Assembly: GCA_028278645.1 (NCBI GenBank)
Contig: JANQDZ010000016.1
Span: 1 to 64,000, forward strand
Length of the DNA: 64,000 nt
From: Longimicrobiales bacterium
GTDB taxonomy: Bacteria; Gemmatimonadota; Gemmatimonadetes; Longimicrobiales; Gaopeijiaceae
Reading direction: 5' to 3'
A program made the translations under genes and the position numbers. This document shows positions 48,051 to 56,623 of this stretch, piece after piece. The notes beneath the pieces were generated by a model. It saw nothing but the letters and a program-made list of their open reading frames with translations, was not told the DNA's origin and did not search any database. Within the stretch, counting starts at the first letter, position 1. The number at the start of each line of letters is the position of its first letter.

Positions 48051-49283
48051 ATGACTAAGAACGTCTCGAGCGCCATATACAGCCTGATCGTCCTAGCTGC
48101 ATGTTCGTGCGCAAGTGAAGCTGGAACCGCTGGAGACGCAGAAAACGCCATGGCCGGGATCCGATCCATCGACACACTGGCCAATGCAGCCGTCCATGTG
48201 GTCAGCACATCAGAAGGTGTTTGGGCCCACTCAAGTGTCGATCCCTGGCGGTTGGTCGAGGACCTCCGGATCGGAGTGGCTGATGGCGACGAGCGCTACA
48301 TGTTCGGGGGAATCGGAGGTGTGATTCCTACTCCGGATGGTCGGATCTGGGTTCTCGATGGGATGGCGTACCAACTCCGTCTTTATGACCGAGAGGGCAC
48401 CTTCGTTCGAGCGGTTGGAAGGGACGGGGAGGGCCCTGGTGAGTTCGGATTTAACCCCTGCGCATTCCACGGTCCGGAAGGGGAGGTCTGGGTGGAGGCC
48501 GGGGGGCGCTGGCAGTGGTTCGACAGCGAGGGAGGACTTCTCGGTCAACAACGGGTGACACGTAACCTGGGTTGTGGTATCCAGAGGTGGGTTTCCCATG
48601 ACCGTTTCGTAGCGGTCCATGTGGAAGGGACTCCTAGGAGTCGGGAGCGAGAGAGCTACTTCCTTATCCACAGCCGAGAGCCGTCAGGGGAAGTTGCGGT
48701 GACGGATACCGCCCACCGGCCGGTGATTCCGGAAAACCAACGGGTGGAGTGGTTCGATGCGGATAGGCGGTCGAGGATCAGCGTGTTAATGCCCCTGATT
48801 CACCGGGCCACCTATGTCCTGGGCCCGAACGGCGACTTCTGGATCTCCGACGGGAGTGGAGAATACTGCATCAGGCGCCAAACCCTCTTTGGAGACACAC
48901 TCGTCATTATGGAGCGGCCGTACGAACCCATCTCCGTGCCGGATTCCATTCGAGACGACGCCATGCCCGAGCGCCGGCGGAGAGACCTGACCCTCGACCG
49001 CAGCTTCGATCCCGATGATATCCCCCGGGTCTTTCCGCCTTTCGATCGGCTCCTCATCGGAACTGACGGGACTCTTTGGGTCAGGCGGCAGCTGGAAGAT
49101 GGCCTCTATGGGCTCGATGTGTTTGCTTCTGACGGTCGGTTTTTGGGCCCGGTGGAAGCCCCTCCGGAGTTTGACCGGATGGGCATTCACCGAATCACGC
49201 CGGACTACATGTACGGAACGGTGAGAGATGAGATGGACGTCCAATACGTTGTCCGACTCGCAATTCGGAAACCCGAGGGCTAG
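48051..49283 (+). CDS. Cassette 8: 6-bladed beta-propeller lipoprotein
   Basis: A 410-aa protein. Lipobox LIVLAAC with a second Cys two residues later. Motif VGRDGEGPGEF; blade repeats GRIWVLDGMAYQLRLYD; C-terminus DEMDVQYVVRLAI. The start follows a long spacer without a strong ribosome-binding site. Confidence 0.8.
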   Translation: MTKNVSSAIYSLIVLAACSCASEAGTAGDAENAMAGIRSIDTLANAAVHVVSTSEGVWAHSSVDPWRLVEDLRIGVADGDERYMFGGIGGVIPTPDGRIWVLDGMAYQLRLYDREGTFVRAVGRDGEGPGEFGFNPCAFHGPEGEVWVEAGGRWQWFDSEGGLLGQQRVTRNLGCGIQRWVSHDRFVAVHVEGTPRSRERESYFLIHSREPSGEVAVTDTAHRPVIPENQRVEWFDADRRSRISVLMPLIHRATYVLGPNGDFWISDGSGEYCIRRQTLFGDTLVIMERPYEPISVPDSIRDDAMPERRRRDLTLDRSFDPDDIPRVFPPFDRLLIGTDGTLWVRRQLEDGLYGLDVFASDGRFLGPVEAPPEFDRMGIHRITPDYMYGTVRDEMDVQYVVRLAIRKPEG

Positions 49284-49337
49284 CCGGGATCACGGCTGGA
49301 GGCTTGTGCTTTCGAGCGACAGATACTCCGGGGCTCC

Positions 49338-49469
49338 GCTTAACAGCGGGCCGTGCCGCTCGCTCGCTGCCCTTCGCCGGTGACGGAACGTGGTTGAGAA
49401 GCTTCCAACATGAGGGCGGCTTTGGGTAGGCACCTACCGGTACCTCCGGCAGCCCGCGAGGCGTAAATC
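49338..49469 (+). repeat. attC8, end of cassette 8, damaged R' core
   Basis: R'' GCTTAAC; R' GTAAATC has GTA in place of GTT. Boundary after G49463. Left-flank pairing with the cassette start is partial (CGGGG, then CTTAA). Class A with GGCACC/GGTACC terminal arms. Confidence 0.82.
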
Positions 49470-49500
49470 GAAGCACGAATCAAACCTCACCGAGGCGGAA

Positions 49501-50052
49501 ATGGGAGAATCGTTGGGGGTGCCTTTCGATCCGATGGCTTTGGTGTTTATCCCGGGCGGGTTCGTAGCGGCAGCTGGTCTGACCGCGCCCTTTTACTTCC
49601 TTGCCAAGAGCCTCTGGCGAAGAAAGGCGAAAAAAAGGAACCGCCGTGCCGAGTGCGCCCGATGTTCAAACTCTCTGGCCACGGAATCTGAAGGTGACGG
49701 GCCATTCCTCTTCGATGGACTCTTCATTTGCACTTCTTGTGCTGCCCATTATCGGCGGAGGCTTTCCATCTCGCTTCCGGTATTCGGGGGTGTGGTACTG
49801 CTGGCTGCGGTCACTTCCGGCGCAGGCGTTCTTCTCGGCGGGCCAATGGGCGGTGGGCCTGGGTTGGATTGGTGGCTCCAGTCCCGGTGGATTCCCCTGT
49901 TGCTCCCATCTGTTGGAGTTGCTGGTGCGGGATGGTGGATGGTCTGGCGTGGGAAACGAGCCAACCGCCTTGCTGAAGGATCCGAGGATCTAGAGTTGGA
50001 AGGCCCTGAGCTGGAAATCCGTGCGATGCTAGAATCCCGGGAGGATTCTTGA
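49501..50052 (+). CDS. Cassette 9: zinc-ribbon membrane protein
   Basis: A 183-aa protein. Three hydrophobic segments (about 12-34, 92-114, 130-148). Between the first two lies a CxxC/CxxC zinc ribbon (C52, C55, C77, C80), facing the cytoplasm if the first segment is N-out. I do not recognise a named family. The C-terminus is acidic. GAGGCGGAA precedes the ATG. Confidence 0.65.
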   Translation: MGESLGVPFDPMALVFIPGGFVAAAGLTAPFYFLAKSLWRRKAKKRNRRAECARCSNSLATESEGDGPFLFDGLFICTSCAAHYRRRLSISLPVFGGVVLLAAVTSGAGVLLGGPMGGGPGLDWWLQSRWIPLLLPSVGVAGAGWWMVWRGKRANRLAEGSEDLELEGPELEIRAMLESREDS

Positions 50053-50091
50053 TTCCATACGATGCTTCCGAACCCATTGGGGTCGTCCTTC

Positions 50092-50209
50092 GCTCAACAG
50101 CGCGCCTGCCGCGGCTCGCGCCCGTTGGGTCATTCGCGGCGGTCACGTCGTTTGCGGAGGCAAACGTCGCGCCCTTCGGCGAATGCCGGCAGCCCGCGAG
50201 GCGCTAGGC
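50092..50209 (+). repeat. attC9, end of cassette 9, damaged R' core
   Basis: R'' GCTCAAC; R' GCTAGGC (GCT for GTT). Boundary after G50203. The left flank TCGTCCTTCG matches the cassette-start complement except one base. Class B. Confidence 0.82.
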
Positions 50210-50253
50210 GGTGCAAAGGGTTTGCAGGTTAATCGGCCGCCTGTTTTAAGGCG

Positions 50254-50436
50254 ATGCCCGTTTGGGTTCCACAAACCGATGGGGGGGAATTGAGAACTCA
50301 GGTCTATGCGGGATTTGGAGCCTTAGTGCTTGTCCTTGCCGGGCTCTCGATCGGGTTGTCGTACCTCGAAAACGACATTTGGCCACCGCTGGGAGACACC
50401 CTTGGCGCGTTATCGGTGTGGGGCTGCTGTTATTGA
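50254..50436 (+). pseudogene. Cassette 10: small membrane protein, apparently frameshifted
   Basis: From ATG 50254 a membrane segment (YAGFGALVLVLAGLSIGLSYL) is followed by a frame that ends early at 50436. In the +2 frame at about 50410-50468 a second membrane segment (VIGVGLLLLILARVLRPKK) fits as the continuation, so one indel near 50400-50415 would restore a two-helix protein of about 70 aa. Function unknown. Confidence 0.55.
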
Positions 50437-50481
50437 TTCTGGCGAGAGTGCTCCGCCCGAAGAAGGTGGACGGGGCACACC

Positions 50482-50612
50482 GCTCAACAGCGGTCCTGCC
50501 GCGCACTCAGTCTCGCCTTGTGGCCATTCGGGTCATTCGCAGCGTTCACGCCGCTTGCGGGGGCAAGCGCCGCGCCCCCCGGCGAATGCCGGCAGCCCGC
50601 GAGGCCTTGGAC
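50482..50612 (+). repeat. attC10, end of cassette 10, damaged R' core
   Basis: R'' GCTCAAC; R' CTTGGAC (G lost, CTT). Boundary after C50606. The left flank shares CACCGC with the complement of the cassette start. Class B. Confidence 0.78.
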
Positions 50613-50645
50613 GTCGCCCCGAGAGGAGAGAGGGTAAGGACGCCA

Positions 50646-51446
50646 ATCGTTAGAATCGGATGTACTGCGGTCCTCGGGCTCCTCCATGTTTCCCCGAGTG
50701 CTTCTGCGCAGGATGTGCATCCTTCCTATCCTGAAGCTGGGGTCAGAGCTGTGTCGACCTCGCTCCTTCCGCCCCGTGAACTTCGAGGCGTGGTCATCGA
50801 CGCCATGACCGGCGACCTTCTTCCCGGAGCACCGGTCTACCTCGATGGGTTGGGTGTCGGTGTCCTGAGCGACAGTCTCGGTCGGTTTCGCTTCTCCTCA
50901 CCGCAGGAAGGAAAGGTGCGATTGTCTGCTGACTATATCGGCCGCGAGAGCGTCAGCCAAACGCTGGATCTCCCTTCCGACCGAGGCACCGCGGTCCAGA
51001 TCGGTCTCCTCAATTCCGGCCCGGCCTTTTGCCAGCGAATTGTTGTCTATAAGGAGGATCGTGTTGACGTGAAAGTTCGCGACGTGTTGTCCGGGGAAGC
51101 ACCACAGACCGAGCTCAGACTGACGGTATTTCGAGACGGCAGGGAATCTTCTTCCTCCTCCGACACCCACGCAGCCGCAGACCATGCGCTACTGGGAGTG
51201 GAAACGGGTAAGGGGCCTTTCACAGTGGAAGTTTCTGCTCCTGGGTACTCGGTGTGGCGGATTGAGGGGATTGAGAAAGAGAATGATCGGTGTTCAGGGG
51301 TCATAGCGCGTCCGTTGCAGGTCTGGCTACTCCCGCAGGCAGGGGCAATGTCTAACAGCGGTCCTGCCGCGCACTCACTGTCGCCTCGTGGCCCTAGGCT
51401 GTTCAGACAGAGGTTGTTGAATCGTTTCTTGGACAGCTTTGGGTAG
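50646..51446 (+). CDS. Cassette 11: secreted carboxypeptidase-regulatory-like protein
   Basis: The signal peptide (VRIGCTAVLGLLHVSPSASAQD) begins right after an ATC codon at 50646 spaced well from GGTAAGGA, so the start codon looks mutated from ATG to ATC; no ATG, GTG or TTG fits except the TTG at the cassette edge (50607). The domain ELRGVVIDAMTGDLLPGAPVYL, then DSLGRFRFSSP is a carboxypeptidase regulatory-like beta sandwich, usual in TonB-linked envelope proteins. The frame runs on into the attC, so its last ~30 residues are encoded by the recombination site. May be a dying gene. Confidence 0.6.
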   Translation: MVRIGCTAVLGLLHVSPSASAQDVHPSYPEAGVRAVSTSLLPPRELRGVVIDAMTGDLLPGAPVYLDGLGVGVLSDSLGRFRFSSPQEGKVRLSADYIGRESVSQTLDLPSDRGTAVQIGLLNSGPAFCQRIVVYKEDRVDVKVRDVLSGEAPQTELRLTVFRDGRESSSSSDTHAAADHALLGVETGKGPFTVEVSAPGYSVWRIEGIEKENDRCSGVIARPLQVWLLPQAGAMSNSGPAAHSLSPRGPRLFRQRLLNRFLDSFG

Positions 51447-51471
51447 GCACCGGCCGGGGCAGACGTTAGGC
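51350..51471 (+). repeat. attC11, end of cassette 11, degraded inner arm
   Basis: R'' GTCTAAC, R' GTTAGGC, cut after G51465. The left flank GGGGCAATGTCTAA pairs with the cassette start allowing G-U. The 3' arm CGGCAGCCCGC is replaced by CGGCCGGGGC, so the inner stem is disrupted. Confidence 0.75.
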
Positions 51472-51698
51472 GGTGCCAGGGATGCCTCACCAAGGCCTCT
51501 GGGCCTGACCAAAGCCAGGAATTATTAGGTTGCCGATGCCTTTCTCGTGGATTCGACGTCGACCATCGGGGGTGTCTGCATAGTAACCGATTTCTTTGAT
51601 GAGATGAGGATGCTTTTTCCGAGACTATACGGGGAGCCAAAGCCTTGATCTCCCGGCGAGGGATTCGATGTTGTTTAGACTGGCACCGGAAAGCGGGA

Positions 51699-52841
51699 AT
51701 GCGCTGGAGGCTTCTACTTTTCGTGAGCTGGGCTTGTACAGGTGGTGAAGCTCCGTCCGACCAACCTGTCCGAACGGACTCCGCCGGTGTTGCCCTGGTC
51801 TTAAACACCCAAGACGACCGTTTTCTGGATTGGAGTTTCGAGCGTGTCCTCGACCTCGGCGGCACGGACTCCGGTCCAACGGCGTTCTTCCGGGTGTTCC
51901 CCACTTCGATCGGTGTTGATTCACTCGGCAACATCTATGTGCTGGATGCTGGAAACTTCACTGTCGCGGTTTTTGATCATGCTGGGCATCACCTAAACTC
52001 CTTCGGTCGAGAAGGGGAAGGTCCCGGGGAGTTCGGTTTTCCTTCAGACATGGCGGTGCGGCCTGATGGCCAGACGGCCATCTATGATTTTGCACGTCGA
52101 GCTCTCCTCTTCTTTGATCCAAACGGCTCCTGGGCAGGGACTCTTCCGCTGCCGGGCCCTCTACAACGCAAGGTTGCCCTCCTCGACCATGGGCGGATCG
52201 CAGCCGATGTGACGCAGGCGGCCGAAGTGCCGGACTCGACAGATTATCTTCTTCTAGTGTTGGGTTCTGATACGGCCGACCTTGGAAGAGTCCGGCAGGT
52301 CAGCAGCCCTCGACCCCAGCAGTTCTCCTGCACGTCGCATGCGAAGCCGCGGTACTTTTCACCAAGGGTGGTGTGGGCTGCAGCGGGCAGTCGCGTCGCC
52401 TTCAGCGACGACACCAGCTATTCCATACATCTGTTCGGAGAATCCGGCTGGTCAGCTATCTGGCGGCGTGAGCTCCCTGTGGTCAAATCCACTCTCCAGC
52501 TTGCCGCCTGGGAAGTGAACCATGGCGACAGCCTCCGTGTGCGCGGCTGTGCTATCCCCGCCGAAGAAGCCGCTAGGAAGTTCGGCTACGCAGACCTCGC
52601 CCCAACTATCGAGAACCTGGCCGTTACCCCTGATGGTGGAATCTGGTTGAGGCGTCGAACAGACGAGCCAGGCAAACTGCCGATTGATATCCTCGACCAC
52701 ACCGGTGCATACCGCGGCACCCTAGCCGGCGACTGGCCTTTCCCAGCCGTGTTTCGCGGCCCGGACGAGTTCGTGACAGTGGAGACAGACGATTACGATG
52801 TTCCACATGTCGTTGTATACCGGGTTCACCGGGGCTTGTGA
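51699..52841 (+). CDS. Cassette 12: 6-bladed beta-propeller lipoprotein
   Basis: A 380-aa protein. Short lipoprotein leader MRWRLLLFVSWAC with Cys 13. Then TDSAGVALVLN, blades such as NIYVLDAGNFTVAVFD, motif FGREGEGPGEF and C-terminus DDYDVPHVVVYRV. ATG 51699 is chosen over an in-frame TTG at 51645. The gene is preceded by an unusually long 233-base leader in the cassette. Confidence 0.8.
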   Translation: MRWRLLLFVSWACTGGEAPSDQPVRTDSAGVALVLNTQDDRFLDWSFERVLDLGGTDSGPTAFFRVFPTSIGVDSLGNIYVLDAGNFTVAVFDHAGHHLNSFGREGEGPGEFGFPSDMAVRPDGQTAIYDFARRALLFFDPNGSWAGTLPLPGPLQRKVALLDHGRIAADVTQAAEVPDSTDYLLLVLGSDTADLGRVRQVSSPRPQQFSCTSHAKPRYFSPRVVWAAAGSRVAFSDDTSYSIHLFGESGWSAIWRRELPVVKSTLQLAAWEVNHGDSLRVRGCAIPAEEAARKFGYADLAPTIENLAVTPDGGIWLRRRTDEPGKLPIDILDHTGAYRGTLAGDWPFPAVFRGPDEFVTVETDDYDVPHVVVYRVHRGL

Positions 52842-52850
52842 CGTTTTCTG

Positions 52851-53023
52851 GGCACCGCGGTCATGCCGCTGCTCGCCTTCGGCTCCCGCCCTTCGCCGGT
52901 GACGGTTGTGGATTGGGGAGCATCATAAAGGTGGGCGGCTCGGGTCATTCCCGGCGGTCATGCAGCTTGCAGAGGAAAGCGTCGCACCCTTCGCGAATGC
53001 CGGCAACCCGCGAGGCGTTATCT
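52851..53023 (+). repeat. attC12, end of cassette 12, R'' core deleted
   Basis: GGCACCGC runs directly into GGTCATGCCG: the CTAACAG expected between them (compare attC11) is missing, so the R'' box is gone. R' GTTATCT is intact, cut after G53017. The remaining left flank still pairs with the cassette start at 51466. Composite class AB. Confidence 0.8.
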
Positions 53024-53050
53024 GAAAACGCAACCGGAAGAAGTTGGAGA

Positions 53051-54271
53051 ATGAAGACCTTTTGGTTTTGGCTCCGGTCGGTCTACGGCTTGTCCGGATT
53101 GGATTTTGGCTGGATTCTCATCTTCGGCATCTGTCTGGTTGGGTGCGGTCCAACGCCAGGGCAGTCCGGAGATTTCAGCAGCGTTCAGCTTGAGGCCTCG
53201 AAAGCCAAGGTCTATGGGGCCGCTGATGGCCCAGGAGCCCTGACCGCAGCCTTTGATGTAGCGGTCTCCCCACAAGGCCGGATTCTCGTCTCGGAACCGT
53301 CCCTCGCCGAGATAGCCGTGTTTGATGCTCAAGGGGCCTTTCTTCAAACCATCGGCCGAAGAGGAGAAGGGCCGGGTGAATTCCAAACCCCGGGGGCCAT
53401 CCGGTTCAAAGGAGATACACTGACCGTCCTGGACTTCATGTCTGGGATCAACCTCTTTACTGTCGACGGCGAATTCATCGACCGGGTCTCTTTTACGCTG
53501 CCGACTCCCCCGGAACTGGGCTTCCCAACCCGACCGGCCCTTCTGCTTGCAGATGGATCGGTGGCTTGCTTTGCACCTCTCCGGTCCATGTTGATCGTGA
53601 GTGGTGAGGTGACGCACGAGTCCTGGGTGAAGGCAGACCGAAGTGGGGCCCTAGTGGACACCTTGGTCAAGTACCCGGTCGACGGTAGGTATTCCAGTTT
53701 TCGGCTGCCGGAGGGGCCGCCGTATGTTGGGCCTCCCGCGACGCCCTGGGATGACATCCTGGGAATGCCACCGGATGGGTCATTGTTGGTGATGGTGAAC
53801 CGGACCGCAGCCCTTTCCGGGACTGAGCCGGTAGTTGAGCTGTTTCGAATCGACCTTTCCGGGGACACGGTCCACAGTAGGAGCATTCGTTACGATCCGG
53901 TACCGTTGACGACGGATTGGCGAGATAGCGTTGCGTATAGTTGGGCGCAAAAGGAGGCCGATAGGCGAAATCTGACGGCAGACCGGCTCGCGGGCATCTA
54001 TTTGGAGGGGATGGATTGGCCAGCACACCATCCTGCCGTTTCTGCGGTGGTCGTGGGAGGAGATGGCACGATCTGGATGAGAAGAGAGATCCCGATTGGT
54101 GATTCGATCCGTTGGGATCTGGTTGACTCAGATTTCGAACCGGTCGGATTCACCTTTCTTCCCATGGACTTTACCGTGAAACGGGTTTCGAGATCAGCAG
54201 CTTGGGGTGTTGAACGGGACGAGTATGACGTTCCCTCGGTAGTACGATACGACGTCAACGGTGCAGGATAG
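53051..54271 (+). CDS. Cassette 13: 6-bladed beta-propeller lipoprotein
   Basis: A 406-aa protein. A longer signal segment ends in lipobox ICLVGC. Motif IGRRGEGPGEF; blade GRILVSEPSLAEIAVFD; C-terminus DEYDVPSVVRYDV. ATG 53051 follows GTTGGAGA; longer frames run back through attC12. Confidence 0.8.
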   Translation: MKTFWFWLRSVYGLSGLDFGWILIFGICLVGCGPTPGQSGDFSSVQLEASKAKVYGAADGPGALTAAFDVAVSPQGRILVSEPSLAEIAVFDAQGAFLQTIGRRGEGPGEFQTPGAIRFKGDTLTVLDFMSGINLFTVDGEFIDRVSFTLPTPPELGFPTRPALLLADGSVACFAPLRSMLIVSGEVTHESWVKADRSGALVDTLVKYPVDGRYSSFRLPEGPPYVGPPATPWDDILGMPPDGSLLVMVNRTAALSGTEPVVELFRIDLSGDTVHSRSIRYDPVPLTTDWRDSVAYSWAQKEADRRNLTADRLAGIYLEGMDWPAHHPAVSAVVVGGDGTIWMRREIPIGDSIRWDLVDSDFEPVGFTFLPMDFTVKRVSRSAAWGVERDEYDVPSVVRYDVNGAG

Positions 54272-54291
54272 GCATTTGGGTACACGGTTTC

Positions 54292-54433
54292 TGATACCAG
54301 CGGGCCGTGCCGCGCGCTCCCTCCGTTCGCGGCCCTTCGCCGGGGGACCTTTTGGAGCGTACACGCGGTTGAACATGAGGGTGGCTAGGGGTCCCGGCCC
54401 TCGGCCGGCCTGGCGGCCCGCGAGGCGTTAGGT
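54292..54433 (+). repeat. attC13, end of cassette 13, damaged R'' core
   Basis: R'' TGATACC (ACC for AAC); R' GTTAGGT intact, cut after G54427. The left flank CGGTTTCTGATA is a near match to the cassette-start complement. Class A. Confidence 0.8.
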
Positions 54434-54464
54434 GAACTTTACTCGGGATCGGAAAGGCAAAACC

Positions 54465-54947
54465 ATGGGGATAAAAAAGTCCCAAGCTGTCTTGGCTGCC
54501 AGCGATCCTACGATGAGCGGCCCGAGTACGTCACGTGCCGTTCAGGCCTTGAAATACTCATCCAGGATCGGCGCATACGGTCTCGCGGTGGCGGCCTATT
54601 CCCTTGTTGGCTTCCCCCTCCCCCCGGGAACCAGAGTTTGGGTAGCCGGACTCAGCCTCCTGTTCGGGGGGATAGGGACTCTAGCCTCCTCGGCCATCGT
54701 CACCCTCCGACTCCGAGGCTCTTTCCGCATCCTTGAACTTGCATCCCTCCTCGGCTTGGGTCTGGGGCTTGCCGCAGTAGTTCTTGCCGTCTTCATATTG
54801 TTCGGAGGTTGGGCCGGATTGGAGAAGTTGGTGGTAATAGCGTACATGGCGATTCCGGTTCTGGGGCTCGCCATGGTGCTTCTACTCCTTGTCGGGGTCG
54901 CGAAGCGCATTCTCAAGGGCGATGACTCCAAACCAGAGTTCACCTAA
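54465..54947 (+). CDS. Cassette 14: multi-pass membrane protein
   Basis: A 160-aa protein. Polar N-terminus, then four hydrophobic segments (about 35-52, 57-78, 88-112, 123-147). Family not recognised. ATG 54465 after GGAAAGG is preferred to the GTG at 54432, which lies five bases from the cassette start. The stop codon TAA is supplied by the attC R'' box (CACCTAAC). Confidence 0.65.
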   Translation: MGIKKSQAVLAASDPTMSGPSTSRAVQALKYSSRIGAYGLAVAAYSLVGFPLPPGTRVWVAGLSLLFGGIGTLASSAIVTLRLRGSFRILELASLLGLGLGLAAVVLAVFILFGGWAGLEKLVVIAYMAIPVLGLAMVLLLLVGVAKRILKGDDSKPEFT

Positions 54948-55084
54948 CAGTGGGCCAAACGCCGGCTCGCTGTCGCTCGCGGCTCTTCGCCGAGAGGACC
55001 TTTCGAACCGAAGGTACGGTCGAATATGGAGGGCGGCTCAGGGTGCGGGCCTCCGGCCCGTCCAGCAGCCCGGAGGCGTTATCG
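54942..55084 (+). repeat. attC14, end of cassette 14
   Basis: R'' ACCTAAC, R' GTTATCG, cut after G55078. The left flank AGTTCACCTAA is the exact reverse complement of the cassette start. Class A; the right arm reads AGCAGCCCGGAGG, slightly altered. Confidence 0.88.
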
Positions 55085-55110
55085 GTAATCGTCTCATTCA
55101 GAGTGATGGA

Positions 55111-56415
55111 ATGATTGAGAACAGTGCTGCGACCCAAGCCGAGCCATTCCCCGAAGCCCGCATCGACGCCTTCAGCACCGAAAGAAGGAGCCTGGGGGCG
55201 CGAGCAGTGTCTGCAGCCCTGGCCATCGCCGGGAGCGCCGGCTGTGGGATCCCTTCCGAGACGGCAGGTCCGGACGTCGATGTCTTACCGGTTCTGGGTT
55301 TCACCGAGGAATTCCGCATCGGGAGCCGGGACGACCCAGAGTTCGGGTTCTCAGAGATCGGACCGGCGACGATCGATCGTGACGGACAGATCTGGGTCCT
55401 TGAGTTTCAGGACCAAACGATACGGGCATACAGCCCGACGGGAGAGCTCCTACGAACGCTCGGAGGGCGTGGGGAGGGTCCCGGGGAGTTCGCTATGGTC
55501 GGTGGTCTGTGGGGCGTAACCGGTGACACGGTCTGGGCTATCGACGTTTCGTTGAGCCGAATTACCCTGTTCGATAGGCTGGGTACGCTACTTTCCACCG
55601 GGAGATTTGAGAGGGTACCTGTTGGCTCACATGGAGGGCGGCCCATCGGCCATGTGCTTCCGCGTGCCCTCCGATCCGACGGGGTTTTTTCCAGCCGGAT
55701 TTCAGGATTCTCAAGTCGGCAGGATACGGTGAGGGTACCCCAGGTCCTCTACGGTCCGTCTGGGGGAGTGGTAGACACGGTCGGATGGGACCTCTTCCCG
55801 CCCAGGACACGAGAGACCCAGTGGCTCGAGGTAGGACCGGTCCGATATCCGGTTCCTCTACCTCCCTCACAGGAGCCCCTTCTAATCGACCTGGCAGAAG
55901 CTCGATGGATCATCGACCGCCCCGTGATACAATCAGAGGCGCTACCCACCTTCCGCATCACTCGATTCGGTGGGCCGGGAGATACAGTGTTCGCCAAGAT
56001 CTACAGGTACCATCCTCAACCCTACCCGGCGGAAGTCCTCGATTCCATGGCGTGGGAGGCCGCCCTGAGTCCCTTCGGCGCCAGAGTCGGAGCGCCGGAA
56101 GGCGCCGACGTACATGCCACCTTCCGTGCGCTGCGCGGCGCCATGGACTTTCCCGATTCCCAGCCTCCCGTCCAAGGTGGGATCGGGGGTGACGATGGGA
56201 CGATCTGGCTGAAACGAGAGGATAGGGGCGGGGAGACTGATCGGTGGCTTGTCCTCGATTCGGATGGGACACCTCGGGGCCATCTGCCTCTCCCGCGGAG
56301 GTGGACCGTGTCCTGGGTGAGCGCCGACGGATTCCTGGCCATTGAACCTGACAACGTGGATGTGCCATGGTTGGTAAAGCTCCGAATCGACCTCGCGGAG
56401 GCCGATTACCGATAA
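55111..56415 (+). CDS. Cassette 15: 6-bladed beta-propeller lipoprotein
   Basis: A 434-aa protein. A ~30-residue polar segment precedes the leader ALAIAGSAGC (lipobox), an unusually long N-region, so a later start is possible. Motif LGGRGEGPGEF; blade GQIWVLEFQDQTIRAYS; C-terminus DNVDVPWLVKLRI. The TAA stop lies in the attC R'' box (CGATAAC). Confidence 0.78.
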   Translation: MIENSAATQAEPFPEARIDAFSTERRSLGARAVSAALAIAGSAGCGIPSETAGPDVDVLPVLGFTEEFRIGSRDDPEFGFSEIGPATIDRDGQIWVLEFQDQTIRAYSPTGELLRTLGGRGEGPGEFAMVGGLWGVTGDTVWAIDVSLSRITLFDRLGTLLSTGRFERVPVGSHGGRPIGHVLPRALRSDGVFSSRISGFSSRQDTVRVPQVLYGPSGGVVDTVGWDLFPPRTRETQWLEVGPVRYPVPLPPSQEPLLIDLAEARWIIDRPVIQSEALPTFRITRFGGPGDTVFAKIYRYHPQPYPAEVLDSMAWEAALSPFGARVGAPEGADVHATFRALRGAMDFPDSQPPVQGGIGGDDGTIWLKREDRGGETDRWLVLDSDGTPRGHLPLPRRWTVSWVSADGFLAIEPDNVDVPWLVKLRIDLAEADYR

Positions 56416-56583
56416 CAGCGGGCCTTCCGCGCCCTCGCTTCGCTCGCGGCCGTTCGGCGAGGGTGCTCGTAGGTTGGCAGCGGATCTCAGTGCGGCTACG
56501 GATCATTCACCCGTGGTCACGCCGCTTGCTGATGACAGGCGTCGCGCCTTTTGCCAATGACGGCAGCCCGCGAGGCGCTAGCA
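56410..56583 (+). repeat. attC15, end of cassette 15, damaged R' core
   Basis: R'' CGATAAC; R' GCTAGCA (GCT for GTT). Boundary after G56577. The left flank CGATTACCGATAA is the exact reverse complement of the cassette start. Composite class AB. Confidence 0.85.
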
Positions 56584-56623
56584 GATACTGGAAGAGCTTA
56601 TTCCCAACCCGGAGGGATCGCTG

